Shown here: in pieces, positions 53,438-64,000 of the stretch
How positions within the stretch are numbered: position 1 is the first letter of the stretch
How the letters are laid out: every line of letters starts with the position of its first letter
Assembly (NCBI GenBank): GCA_033439685.1
Contig: JAUEDM010000001.1
Span: 1,736,001 to 1,800,000, forward strand
Source of the DNA: Apodospora peruviana
Taxonomy: Eukaryota; Ascomycota; Sordariomycetes; Sordariales; Lasiosphaeriaceae
DNA: 64,000 bases
Reading direction: 5' to 3'
Position numbers and translations under genes: made by a program
The notes under the pieces: model-generated
Databases searched by the model: none
Told to the model about the DNA's origin: nothing
Seen by the model: the letters and a program-made list of their open reading frames with translations, nothing else

Positions 53438-54997
53438 TCAACTATCGAAAATCGGCCCATACGCCGGCACGCCCCTCAGCTCCAGCCCATACACAATCCT
53501 CTTCGTCATGACCGGGTTACTAATCACGCACACTGCCTCGGCCTCAAACTCCTTAAACAACCTCAGAATAACCGGCATCATGTCCCTCCTCCCACCCAGC
53601 GCGCTCGTGTCCAAAATCACCGGATCCGGATCCATCCTCCTCACCAGATCCATCGTGCGGGCACCGTACGTCTGCCCCGGCGACCTTGTCTGCCAAACCA
53701 CCCGCATCTTGGGTCTGTTCTCGTCCCCGATAAACGACAAGCACGGCCCGATGCCGGAGCCGGTCGTCACCACGATGATGCGGTGGAACATGCGCATGAC
53801 GTACCCGAACCCGTAGGTCGGGATCCCGCGCTTCCAGAGGTGCGTGGGTTGCGCGGCGATGGTGGCGCGCGTCCAGTCGCCCGCCTTGGACACGAGACAC
53901 GAGAATTTTGTGTCGGGGGTGTCGTAGCGATCGACGAAACTGGCGAAGCTGTGCCAGTCGGCCAGCGGATGGCGCGCCAGCGAGATGCCCTGGCCGAAAA
54001 CGACAGAGGTGTGGCTGAAGTGCAAGCGGACCGCGTGAGCGGAGAGCGCTTCCGCCTTGACCGGGACACGGCGGAGGAGCAGCCAGGGGTGAATTGTTGC
54101 GAGGGTTAGGATGATGATGATCCAGAAGGCTGGCAGGTTGACGAGGAAGGACGACATCCCCACGGAGCTGTCGGAGGCGAGCATGAGCACCAAGGCCCAG
54201 AAGACGAGCAGGATGATCCAGTTGGAGAAGCGGTGGGTTAGCTCGAAGTAGTCGTGCTTTTGGGAGCGGAACTTGGGGTGGGCGACGGCGATTATTGCCA
54301 GCAACAAGGCGAGTACGAGCCAGACCAGGACCAGCACGGCCGTGGACTTGGGCGAGGGTCGGTAGTAGTAGGTGTACAGCGCGGCAAAGCCGATGTACCA
54401 CACGCAGGCCGCGACGCCGGTGCCGCTGTGCACGCCGCCGAGGTGGAAGATCTTGCATGCCAGGCGGCGGAGGCGCATCGGTGTTGAGCGGGGGATTGAG
54501 CCAAAGGTTATGAAGAGGGCGTTGACGACCAGCGGTTGGCGGCAGAGGCCGCAGACGAGGATGTTGATTGCTGATGCGTTGACCAGGTCCAAGGGAGTGG
54601 CATTGCCTCGGGCCATGATCACGATGAAGGCGATGGCGTTGCCGATGAACGCTAGAGTGAAAAGACGGCGGTACACGTTGAGGGCGGTGTACCGGACGAA
54701 GCCAAGGTGTTTTCTTGTCTGGGAGAGGTTGAATTCACTGTCGTTATTGTCTTGAGCTTCGATGTCGCTCACGGTTGAGATGACCGTGAACCGCTTCTCC
54801 TTGTCGATGGATGATATTGTTGAGTCTGACATTGTGGACTGGACGCTTTGTCTAAGTTCTTTGGAGGTGTGTGTTTTGGATGAGTTTGCCATTATCAACT
54901 GAACGCTTTGTCTGGTGTTTTCCGGGGAGTGTGTAGCAGTCTGGTCCGGAGTGATAGGCAGTCCTGCCTTGGGTGGTTCTTGGATCCTGTCCTCCAT
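53438..54997 (-). CDS. TmpA/ferric-reductase-like integral membrane flavoprotein
   Basis: A single exon of 519 aa. Residues 1-90 are hydrophilic and Ser/Thr-rich with an imperfect internal repeat (RQSVQLIMANS and RQSVQSTMSDS). Helices follow from about residue 108 (LFTLAFIGNAIAFIVIMARG) through six or seven spans, ending with AFWIIIILTLATIHPWLLL. The C-terminal part has ISLARHPLADWHSFA, an FAD-contact-like segment, and VVTTGSGIGPCLSFI, a nucleotide-binding TGxGIGP motif as in the ferric reductase/NOX superfamily. The nearest named relative I recall is Aspergillus TmpA, a membrane flavoprotein needed for conidiation signalling. It is likely in the plasma membrane, moving electrons from NAD(P)H through FAD. 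The four paired heme-ligand histidines of ferric reductases are not obvious, so transmembrane electron transfer is uncertain. Confidence 0.75.
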   Translation of the reverse strand: MEDRIQEPPKAGLPITPDQTATHSPENTRQSVQLIMANSSKTHTSKELRQSVQSTMSDSTISSIDKEKRFTVISTVSDIEAQDNNDSEFNLSQTRKHLGFVRYTALNVYRRLFTLAFIGNAIAFIVIMARGNATPLDLVNASAINILVCGLCRQPLVVNALFITFGSIPRSTPMRLRRLACKIFHLGGVHSGTGVAACVWYIGFAALYTYYYRPSPKSTAVLVLVWLVLALLLAIIAVAHPKFRSQKHDYFELTHRFSNWIILLVFWALVLMLASDSSVGMSSFLVNLPAFWIIIILTLATIHPWLLLRRVPVKAEALSAHAVRLHFSHTSVVFGQGISLARHPLADWHSFASFVDRYDTPDTKFSCLVSKAGDWTRATIAAQPTHLWKRGIPTYGFGYVMRMFHRIIVVTTGSGIGPCLSFIGDENRPKMRVVWQTRSPGQTYGARTMDLVRRMDPDPVILDTSALGGRRDMMPVILRLFKEFEAEAVCVISNPVMTKRIVYGLELRGVPAYGPIFDS

Positions 54998-56970
54998 GAT
55001 GATGGCTTAAACGTCTTCGTAGCCTGAGGCAGCTGTATGAAGAACAGAGTGAGGCAGTTGGATGAACGGATATGAGCAACAGAACGTGGCACACAATTCG
55101 AATACGCGACTGCAAAGTACTTGTGTTAAGAGTTGCCTGGCTCTAGGTCACGGTATCTTTCCTCCCCCTCATTTTCGTGCATAGTGTAGAGGCATGAGTC
55201 AATATATGCAAGCGTTGCCAACCAGCCGTGGTTGACACAGAAATCGGGCGTGGAGTTCATGTGTGGTGAGGTGTCATGTTGCCATCCAACTTGAACATGC
55301 CCCAACAGACAGGACCCATTCTCACCGTCTATCGGGCTCCTCAACAGATCCTCGATCGCCCTGCCTAGCATTGCCAGCTACTGCAATCTTGGGATCACAG
55401 CCAATAGGAGGTTGAGGTCGCCTAGGCTGTTCATGCACGTCATGGTTGTTTTGGGGAACAATTGAGTTCTCGGCTTCCTAATTCGGTTAAATATTGGATG
55501 GTGGTGAGGTGTTTTTGGCTGTGTGTCTTAAACTCGGGACCGAGAACAAGAAGGCAATGCTGGAAATGTTTGCAGAACCTGGAAAGCAGTCTTGTTCAAG
55601 TTGCATCGAGACTTGCATCCTTATGCGGCCCGCAGCAATAGTAGACCCAGCTGGACGGGTAGACGGAAGGACAAACTGGAGTGGTCGGACTCGCGTACTC
55701 GGCCATCAATAGTCCGTCAGACTCCCGACTACGGGTATTAATTATGCTGGAACCAATCACGGATTGGAAACATCCATTTCGGGTGCCTCCTACAACGTCG
55801 ACGTCAATTTTGGGTATTCTTCAGACGGCGCAGCAACGGAATGGACCGAACGGTATATGGATCACAAAAACCCAACTGCATCATGATGCTGAACAAACAG
55901 CCCCTGTCTGCTACCCTTTTCACTTACCAACTTAACCCAACTTATCTGTTGGGGGCTATCTCTGCAGTCTGGTAGTATCGTATGTCTACATTAAGCCTGC
56001 AGTCCAGTTGTTATCGTGCCGTCCCAAGCAATCCAGGTCGGTCCAATTGGGTGTGCCCAACACCAGCAAAGGGTGCATATGATCCTTCCGGGATTATACG
56101 TGTATTACATCGGAGACTTTGCAACTGGGCTTCGCTGCACTTCCCGTGCCCAGCCACAGGTGAAAAGGGCCACAGGCGCGTAGCTGACCAGTTGGAAGGA
56201 TGAGCTAGAACCGGCTTGCATGCGGGTTGCAGCATACATGTAGACGTGCCCAGAAACCTATCAGGCTGGCCAGACTTCCTATTGTCAATTGTATAGAATT
56301 AGGTAACACCTGTGACTGGACGTCGGAGACGCGGGTGAGCTTCCGGTGAGCTGCAAGATGTTGATTCTGTTTCCCCAATGGTTTCCATCATCATCAGTCT
56401 CTATGTTGCCCAGGCGGCCGACATTGAATCATGCAGGCAACAGACTCACCGAGCACACCCATTTCTTTCTATTCAGTCTCCTCGCGGACATGAGATTAAC
56501 CCCGCGTGCCCAACTTCATTTGATAATACCGCCACACTGGTTTGCTGAAAAATGCAGGGTGCAAGATAGTTAGTGGAGAGCATGCGAGGCAGTGATACCA
56601 AGTTGCGAACCTAACCGCAGCCATTCCCGTCCCTGGGCCGCGGGGAACAAGAATACCACCTTGATATCCGACAACTCGATCGCCACTGCTACTCAACTCC
56701 GAGCCTGGGTGATTGTTACTGGATGTGGACTAGGCTGTCTCAGTTGCATGTGGTTGAAGGAAGAGGTGAGCTGAAGGTTCAAGGTCCTGGAAAAGCTTGA
56801 TAAACCTGCCGCATGATGCATATATATTAACCAAGCATCAAGATACCTTGGGTGATGATACAGGCACCACACTTGTTCCATAACCACCACCACAAACGAG
56901 GTATTTAACATACCTTGGATCATACAGTCACAACACGTGTTTAATAATTACCACCACAAAATACCACAGA
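54998..56970. other. intergenic region of about 2 kb
   Basis: The largest gene-free stretch. Short frames near 55494-55935 and 56346-56573 have no supporting feature. Towards the right end there is a TATA-like atatatatt (56818-56829) and an imperfect duplication of about 60 bp upstream of the CoA-ligase start. Confidence 0.55.
56843..56965. repeat. imperfect tandem duplication in the CoA-ligase leader
   Basis: Two units each start ataccttgg, continue through a gatacag/catacag segment, a CA-rich stretch with cacacttgtt or cacgtgttt, and end in accaccacaaa. They lie directly before the ATG at 56971 and so probably in the 5' untranslated leader. Confidence 0.6.
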
Positions 56971-58925
56971 ATGGGTTGTATCTTCAGTCGACCCAAACCT
57001 ACCACCGAGCTGGATGTGCCCGTCACCGACATTGTCAGCTATGCCTTCCAGAGGCAACGAGACTACGACGAGGAGAGCAAGAAGCTCTTCATCAATGCCG
57101 ATGACCCATCCCAGTTCCTAAGCGCCTACCAAACGAAGCTGCTGGTCAGGCGGTTAATCTTTGGGCTGCAAGCCGCAGGCCTAAAGAGAGGTGACGCCGT
57201 CTTACTCCACCTCGCTAACCATGTAAGTCCCGTCCTCTCAAGTCTCAAGTCTGATCTCATCGGGATCCGGAGAAATTCAACCGGAAACACATTACTACCC
57301 TCTCTTCAAACCCATCTAACAAACACCGCCAATCCGACACACAACGCAGTATCTATACGGCACTTTATTTCTCGCCATCATCGGCGCGGGCGGCGTCTGC
57401 GTCGGCTCCAATCCGGCCTACCAGTTCTTCGAGCTGAACCACACCGTCGATCTCGCATCCCCGCGCTTCATCATCACAACCGAGACCATCTTCCCTTTGG
57501 TCCAACAAGTCTGCCAGAAGCGGGGGATCGCTCTGGACAATGTCTTTCTTCTCGAAACCTGCCCGAACAAGCACCCGCTATCATCCCATCCGGCCTCAAC
57601 CACCGTGACATGCTCTGCTGGAGGAGTCAAGCCGTTTACATCCCTCCTCGCTCACGGCAACCAAGAAGCCGACTGGCTCCGCCTCGGCTCCAAGTCCGAG
57701 ATGCAGTCGACCATGGCGGTGTACTACTCCACCTCGGGCACGACCGGACTACCAAAACTGGCCATGGTCTCCCACTACGCGGTCCTCGCGCAGCAGGTCT
57801 CCCTCCACCACAATCAATCTTATCAGTCATATGAGGTAACGCGCCTCGCCGCGCTGCCGTTATTCCACATATTCGGCTCAGCGTGGGCCTTTTTCGCGCC
57901 CTTGCAGTTCGGTCAGCCCGTCTACGTCATGGCGCGCTTCACCACCATCGACAATTTCGCAGAAAATATCGAGCGGTACTCCATCTCGGAGACGTATGTC
58001 TCTCCACCGCTCGTACACGCCCTCAACGGATGCCCCGAAGCTGCAGCGGAGAAACAGTTGCGAACCCTGCGGTATATCGGGGTAGGCGGGGCGCCGATCG
58101 ATGCGGTTGCGCTCCGTAAACTGCGCGGACGGCTGCACCCCGACGCGACGGTGTCGCAGGTCTGGGGTATGACTGAGTTTGGCCCCGCTGCTTTGTTTCG
58201 GCCGGGGGAGAACGATGATACCGGGTCGATTGGACGGCCGTTGCAGGGGTACGAGATGAAATTGGTGGATGGGACTACCAGGAGAGAAGTGAAAGGGGAT
58301 GGTAAGACGGGCGAGTTGTTGGTCAGGGCTCCCGGGATGATGACGGGGTATAAGAACTTGGAGGTGTCGCCTTTTGAGGAGGGTTTTGGCAATAAAGATG
58401 GTGAGAAGAAGTGGTTGAGGACGGGGGATATCGTGCATATCAAGGCGGGTAAGTTGTACGTGACTGGGAGGGCAAAGGAGCTGATTAAAGTGCGAGGGTT
58501 AGTACCTACCTACTTACCTTATATACCATCCCTGCTGTGTTTACTGACTTGATTGATGATGGCGGATATGCAGATGGCATGTTGCGCCCGCCGAGATCGA
58601 GGCGGTGCTCCTTCAGCATCCTGACGTGGCCGACTGCGCGGTCGTCGGGACGTCTATCGATGGCGGAGTCACCGAGGTGCCCAGGGCGTACGTTGTTCGG
58701 AAGCATCGGCAGGGCCAGTCGCTGTTGTCAGAGAAGAGACTTGCCTCGGCTGAGGATATCTACGATTATGTGCGCCAGCAGCTGGCAAGCTATAAGAGAC
58801 TGGACGGCGGAGTGGTGTTTGTAGACAGCATCCCCCGGACGGCGAGCGGAAAGACGCAGAGGTTCAAACTCGCGGAAATGGACAAGAAAGATGAGGTGGT
58901 GGAGATATTGCTGGAAGAAGGCTAA
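56971..58925 (+). CDS. 4-coumarate-CoA-ligase-like acyl-CoA synthetase (AMP-forming)
   Basis: Three exons (56971-57222, 57350-58497, 58574-58925) give 583 aa. The AMP-binding signature is YYSTSGTTGLPKLAMVSH at about residue 260. Further motifs are GWHVAPAEIEAVL (A8-type), joined across the GTTAGT donor at 58498, and the catalytic lysine in PRTASGKTQRF near the end. The enzyme activates an aryl or acyl acid as adenylate and passes it to CoA. Family members include peroxisomal and biosynthetic fatty or aryl acid ligases; no peroxisomal SKL-like ending is seen (it ends LLEEG). The N-terminus is MGCIFSRPKP, where Gly2 and Cys3 fit a myristoyl/palmitoyl membrane-anchoring motif. It is about 20 kb from the PKS region, so a link with that pathway is not suggested. 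Confidence 0.9.
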
Positions 58926-59064
58926 GCACTACATAAACAAAAGACTCGGTATTGCAAACATGGGGTGTATTTCTGTTGTGACGTACCTTATATACCATCA
59001 GTTCTATCGTCTAGCTGTTATTATATTCCTCAGATAAGATTGGAAACCGGCAACTAAGGTCACC

Positions 59065-61523
59065 TTAGCTCTTGACGGCCAGGCCAGAACTTGCGTACCA
59101 ACGGCCCTCAACTGGCTCTGTAACATCCTGATCTTCACTCCCGAAGCCAATACACCGTGCCGGCATTCGAGCACCTCCCTCGGAGTCAGACAGCACATCA
59201 TCGTCCATATACTGCCTAAATAGCCGAATCTCGCCCCATTTCAGCTTCCCGGTCGCCACGTCTTGCAGCCTCTCGTGGTCCGCACCGTGCTTATACTCGC
59301 CCGTCACCTGCCCCTGAACCTCGGGATTATGGCACGCCGCCGAGATGACAACCGAGCTACCGCCCGACACCACCATCTTCCCCGGCAGCTTAATGAAAGC
59401 TAGAGCCACAGGGGCCATAGCAGTTACCATCGCAATGACCAGCGATATCACGATGGAGACGGGCGAGTACTGCAGGCCCTCTTTTGGACCCGTTTTCCTG
59501 TAGGGGTACTGCCAGTCGAAGCCCTCGTACACGCTAACGTAGATGGTGTTGGAGAACAACCAGTGCAACAGCAGGCTGACGAGCAGGAGCGGCACTGACC
59601 AGCGATAAGGCAGCTGCAGACGATACGTTGACTTCTGTTCTCCTTTTCTGTAGGTGACGCGCAGAGGCTTGTACCGCACACCGAAGGCCGCCCACTCGAA
59701 CTCAGCGAGCAAACGCGTGAAAAGGCCATTGTATGCCATGTAGCAGACTGACAGGATCAGCTGTGGTGTATTGGCAACCACCGTCATGCTCAGCATCCCT
59801 TTTATCGGTGTATACATAACCTCGGGGTCCTTCGAGTCGTGGCCGAACCGCAAGTCACCACTGTTTGTCACGTCGTGAGATGTTAGCATTCTGTGTCCAA
59901 GACTCTGAAAGGTGCCTGGAATGCTGAAACGGGGATGCCATACAAACCGTAGCTACCATCCCAACCGAGGTTGGAGAGAGCGATGCCCAACATGACACAG
60001 GCAACGATCAGAGAACTTCCAATCAAAAGATACGACAGCACCCATATCGATACAGGCACCGCCTTGGCCGCCCTTCGACCCGCCGTCTTCCACTGTTTTA
60101 TCATCTGAAGCTGTGTAAACGGCACGCGGTCGCGTAGGTGAGATTTGAGTAGAGGGTCGTCGCGGTTCAAGGCACATGCTCCGGCGGTGCGCTCGTCCGG
60201 GTCGACGAGGAACGACTCGATGGCGTCGCCGGTCGTGATCAGGGGCATGTCGGCCGCCTTTCTGCGTCTCCTGTACAGCGCAAGCACGACGCCGCACAGA
60301 GCGCTCTTCATAGCGCACATGATGCAGACCAGCAGCAGCAACAGATTTTCCACCTCCAGCCGGCACGGCACCACGAATCGTTCCGATAGACAATAGTGCA
60401 CGCGCATCGTGTCAACGTATTCGTCTCTCACATACTCGGGATCCATCGTCATCTGCCCTGTTTGCATGTCCAGACCCCCCCCCACTGGAAAATAGCCGTA
60501 GATTCGGCTGAAGGTGTCGTTCAGGTTGCTACCCGTAGCTGGATCAGACACGGGGAAGTCCTTCCGCGGCACGGGCCTGGCGAACCACAGGTAATTCTCG
60601 CGCTTGAGCTGCTCGTCGGTAATATCCAGCCTCGGCCTGTCGCTCTTCAAGACGTCCAACTTCAGTACCTCCTGAGAGGACCACCCCTTTTCGGTCCGCT
60701 CCGTCCCGTTATCGTACCCGAGCATCATAATGAGATGACGATGCTCCGTTAGAATGCTGGTGCGTTCCCTGTATCTAGCAATGCACTCCCCGAATCCCAG
60801 CTGTTCCCACTTCCAGCTTTGCGTCCGCATTGACGCCGATATATCCCGCAACGTCTCGTTAAAGTCTTCGTGTGTATAAGTCCATAATGATGGCCCCGTG
60901 GCGACGGCCGGAACGGAGAGTAACTGGTCCGCATCATCACCTTCGCCGCGCGGTGGGTCAAATGCGCCCTTCCCGGCAACCACCAGCAAAAAATCGGTCG
61001 ATGCCTGCGATTGCACGACCACGCCGTTGAAGACTAAATGTAGCGGCACCGAAGATAGTGCAAACAACCCCCAGCAGAGCAGATTCGGCCACGACAGAAA
61101 TCGAATGTTGCGGAAGGACGGCACGCCGATCTCGAGCCATCTACCATTCGCGTGGGCACGGTCGATCTGCGACCGGGAGGGTGCGGCGAGCACCTGCATG
61201 AAGAAGTTGGACGATGCGAGCACCGCGCTCGAGACCGCGTTGATGAGTAGGTGCAAGGCGAGGTTGGTGCGCGACGCGGTGTTGCAGTTGCCCGTGAACA
61301 CAGTGCTGCGAGTGACTATCGAGTTGGTATCATCTTTCGAGCTAGTAACCGGACCGTAAACCGTCTTCGATACGATGAGAAGGGCGACAAGCACGACGGT
61401 CAGGCCGGTAGTAAGGCCGGTTAGGAGTCTCGCCGTTGTGCGCCAACCACCACCGCCGGCGGCGGCGGATTGGGAACCAGATGGCTCCGTGGCCACGCTG
61501 CGAAGCCAGGTGGGGAATTTCAT
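59065..61523 (-). CDS. DUF6536-type fungal multi-pass membrane protein
   Basis: Two exons (59944-61523 and 59065-59860) give 791 aa. The first open frame ends in a TAA that lies in a GCTAAC branch point; splicing GTATGG (59943) to the CAG before 59860 restores frame as WDGSYGFGDLRFGHD. The ATG at 61523 (MKFPTWLRS) was preferred to 61709 because the domain starts soon after it. Features: WRTTARLLTGLTTGLTVVLV as helix 1, GNCNTASRTNLALHLLINAV, SNFFMQVLAAPSRSQIDRAH and RWLEIGVPSFRNIRFLSWPN, the diagnostic block of the family. Later helices include LQLPYRWSVPLLLVSLLLHW and STRS-like loops. At least seven spans are expected. The family is fungal-specific and its role is not known to me. Confidence 0.83.
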
Positions 61524-61923
61524 CTTGTTAACGACCCTTATGATTACCAAGTCATTATGGCGGATAGACAGGAGCTGTGTCGTGGATATAGTGGAGGCGT
61601 CAATGTCGTCGGTCCGTTGATGGTGCAGAGGGAATGAAGAAGCTTTGAGTTTGGACGGTTTCGATGTGGTTTTAATACAGGTTGCACAGGCTGACAAGTC
61701 AGACTGCAATCAAAGATCTTCTTTAAATAACGGGACGCACCACTGAAACCCAGGGGGCAGAAACTGTGATTGGCTGCGTGCCCCTGACATCAATGTGGGC
61801 AATGCGAGTCCAAGTCCGATCCGTCGGATCCTGATCCTCGAGCACCCGGCGAGCACCCCGGCGAGCACCCCTAGCGGTTGTGTTTGTCTTTGGGGGCCAA
61901 GTACCCGACAGTGCCGATGTCAT
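61524..61923. other. intergenic spacer
   Basis: About 400 bp between the DUF6536 gene start and the NLR relic 3' end. It has a short repeat of cggcgagcacccc around 61845-61872. I see no gene. Confidence 0.6.
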
Positions 61924-63967
61924 TCACCAAAACCGCCATAACTTGAAACCTTGAAAGACTGACTTTGCCTCGGCCGAGTCATCTTCAAGCTCTGGGGACT
62001 CTGGTTCCACAGTCGAGATTCCGACATTGATATATTGTTGGGCGAAGGCCCTTTTCAGCTCTACGGAGAGGGAATATGGCAAAGTCCCATGCCCATATTC
62101 TTCGGCGCAATTCCCGAGCTGCTCCCTAAAAGCGAGTTGGGGTTTGTGCACCGACCCTCCCGGTCTAAAGTACTCCTCCTCCTGTGGTGCAGTCTTGACC
62201 TGAGCAGTGATGGCGTTGGAGATGATGAAGTCGACGTTGAAATTGGGGCCAGCCCATTGCTTCAGCTGGGTTTGCATAGCGTCGGTCTGGAGGAAATCGC
62301 GTGCCGTTCGGTGCAGGAAGTCGACTTTCCAGTTGAACAAAACGCTCGAAGACAGAGAGCTCTCGGCTGCTGCATCAGTGGAGGCGTAGAACTGCACCTC
62401 GAGGAGACCCTTGCAGCAAGCATTGAGCCGTTTTTGTGTCTGCTTAAGCCGAATGTTTGTTGCCTGCATACTGAATGGTTGGATCGGGAGCTTGAGGGAA
62501 TATTCAGGATCTTGGTCCATGAACCAGTAGAGCATCAGCGGTTGTGTCATAGAAGCCTCGATGGTGACCTGAAAGATATGTGCGGTTCGTTGCCGGTACA
62601 AGTCGTCAACTATGAATATTATGCGTTTGAAGAACTCCTCAAGATCAGTAGACAGGGCATGCAGCCGCCTCCGGAGGTCCACCATCCTGTCGGCGTTGGT
62701 AATGCCCTCGAGCAGCGACTTCACAACCAGATCACCCAGAGAAATACCCCATTCGCGTTATTGACGATGTCGCTGACGAGGTCTAAGCACTCTTCGTCGC
62801 TCTCCTCCACTAGCTCTCGAAAATGATGGATCCTTTTCGAAGGTGTCCTATAGATAGTACGCCGTAGCCGAATTCGGTGGCAGATGGTTCGTCGTCGGTA
62901 GGATCGGCGGGGAAGGCGAGCTGCATCATGTCCGGGTGGCAGCGAAGTATTTGATAGAGGAGGGAACGCAGCAGTCCTGTTTGTGACTTGTGAAGTGGAT
63001 TATTTCCGAGATCCCAAAAGAAGTAGCTCGCAATGAATAGGTGTTTGGTGCTATCTGCCCCAGATATTCAAGTTTTCTCTCAGAGCCGAAAGGTGACTGA
63101 GATATTTCATCAATGTCAATTTGCCGGAACCGGGCTTGCCCGAACCCAATACAGACTGCCATCTGACTTTAGCCAATCGGCGAAGTCGCTGCCTTCGCAG
63201 CTGCCACTGTCGCTGTTGGGGCTATCCAAAACCCATGGGAATGTTCTCTCGTGAGCCGGGTGAAATGCGATGTGGCGGTCGTCCATTCCGTCGAAACGCA
63301 GTGTCTTCAAGATCTGCTGCTCCTGTGTGAACTGCAAGACCTTGTCGGCGCTTGGGCACAGCTGCACCAAGGTCTCGGTTCGAGTTGCACTGCGGTCGTC
63401 ACGTCTGTTCTCCTCCAACTTCTTGAACATGTCGGTGATTTGAATCCTGAGGTCTTGTAGATCCTTGACTCTAGCGGCCCCGAGTCGCGAGTTTTCGTGT
63501 TCTAGTAAGAGCAATTTCGAAAGGAACTCTTCTTGACGATGAATGAGGAGATGAGAGTTCATCTGGGAGCTAATTCGATCGAGACACCTTTGGATAGCCT
63601 CCAACGCCGCTGCGTGCCGAGATGTCCTGAGGGCCTGGTAGACGCTCTTCCATGTCTTATGGCGGCCTTGCAAGTTGAAAGTGGCCAGTAGGGACAACAG
63701 CTCATCCGAAACCTCGCGACATTGGCGGCCCAGGTCGTGGAGCTGATCAACAACGTGGAGGCCGCTCAGGTTGGATGTCGGAATGGGAGGGCTGGCCTTA
63801 TCGGCAAGCACCCGAATGTGCATGGCGAGGGCCCCCAAGCCCGCATTTTCAGCGGTGGTCCCGGTTGCCGAGATATAGAAGGTGTGGGCGGTGGAGATGA
63901 GCTTGCCGGCAAAATCGACGAACTGGATCACATTAGATGCCAGCCCAAGTGCTACCAACGCTTCCAT
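61924..63967 (-). pseudogene. decayed NLR-like (NACHT-type) gene
   Basis: The N-terminal helical domain is open from 63967 for about 283 codons (MEALVALGLASNVIQFVDF, a typical fungal NLR start) and ends in FADWLKSDGSLYWVR. At that point one G is missing at about 63140 and the next frame reads GKPGSGKLTLMKYLS: a P-loop with a Leu where Ser or Thr follows the GK lysine. Further pieces in other frames are LFIASYFFWDLGNNPLHKSQ and TGLLRSLLYQILRC, then VSDIVNNANGVFLWV, and finally KSLLEGITNADRMVDLRRRL from 62724 to a stop at 61924. At least four frame changes occur, and the middle of the NACHT (hydrolase Walker B to sensor region) is missing. It is a pseudogene by sequence; there is no intact nucleotide-binding site. 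The intact relative would be a non-self or immune-type receptor. A short sequence left of 64000 is the remaining 5' flank. Confidence 0.85.
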
Positions 63968-64000
63968 GACGACAGGCCCCGCCTAATTGCGGAAACTCGA

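Noticed and set aside
53553..54458. 301-codon minus-strand frame rich in Arg/Leu/Pro
   Set aside because: It is a shadow of the TmpA-like gene in another frame.
58514..59000. Repeated short word ccttatataccatc (two copies)
   Set aside because: Only 14 bp, both in non-coding parts of one gene; could be chance or a trace of a small insertion, not enough to call a mobile element.
59065..59889. A second independent membrane-protein gene
   Set aside because: It is the second exon of the DUF6536-type gene; its start overlaps the first exon's stop, and splicing joins the two in phase.
1..64000. CRISPR arrays, bacterial operons, rRNA genes or telomere repeats
   Set aside because: None seen: there are no evenly spaced repeats, no Shine-Dalgarno-led gene runs, no rRNA-like sequence and no telomeric array.

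Overview
The window is nuclear DNA of a filamentous ascomycete (Pezizomycotina, probably Sordariomycetes; the rank below subphylum is inference). The evidence is short introns of about 45-150 nt with GTRNGT donors and CTRAC/CTAAT branch points, genes on both strands with no operons, and fungal-only families: HR-PKS, UstYa, HET, CVNH-LysM, fungal rhodopsin-type receptors and NLR-like proteins. I assembled exon structures by hand from splice signals and reading phase; each joined model closes with the correct codon count.

Left arm, 1-8 kb: a small secreted cysteine-rich protein (841-1251, -), a large fungal membrane protein of unknown function (2654-5293, +), and a 7-exon NCS1 nucleobase/allantoin permease (5605-7805, -) whose upstream region carries five GATA-factor sites.

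Centre, 9-38.5 kb: a biosynthetic-type region. It has a complete highly reducing type I polyketide synthase (9428-17718, -; KS-AT-DH-MT-ER-KR-ACP), a 14-helix DHA2 MFS transporter, two rhodopsin-like membrane receptors, two cytochromes P450, an amino-acid/choline-type permease, a prolyl-iminopeptidase-like hydrolase, and a UstYa (DUF3328) oxidase. The UstYa gene is divergent from a tiny signal-peptide gene with Lys-Arg and Arg-Arg processing sites. UstYa proteins act in fungal ribosomal-peptide (dikaritin) pathways and some other pathways, so this may be a PKS cluster, a cryptic RiPP locus, or two neighbouring loci. I see no cluster transcription factor and no thioesterase.

Right arm, 38.9-64 kb: an unknown 402-aa protein, an ammonium transporter with an unusually long cytosolic loop, a HET-domain protein, a broken proline-rich gene, a CVNH lectin interrupted by a LysM domain behind a glycine zipper, a GST, a deaminase-family gene with two frame breaks, a TmpA/ferric-reductase-like membrane flavoprotein, a 4CL-like acyl-CoA ligase with an MGCxxS N-terminus, a DUF6536-type membrane protein, and a decayed NLR pseudogene at the edge. 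Two diverged copies of one dispersed repeat (about 1.89-2.19 kb and 43.53-43.82 kb) lie in opposite orientation with their two segments in different order. Long mononucleotide tracts of 20-31 bp occur five times, one of them a compound C/A run.
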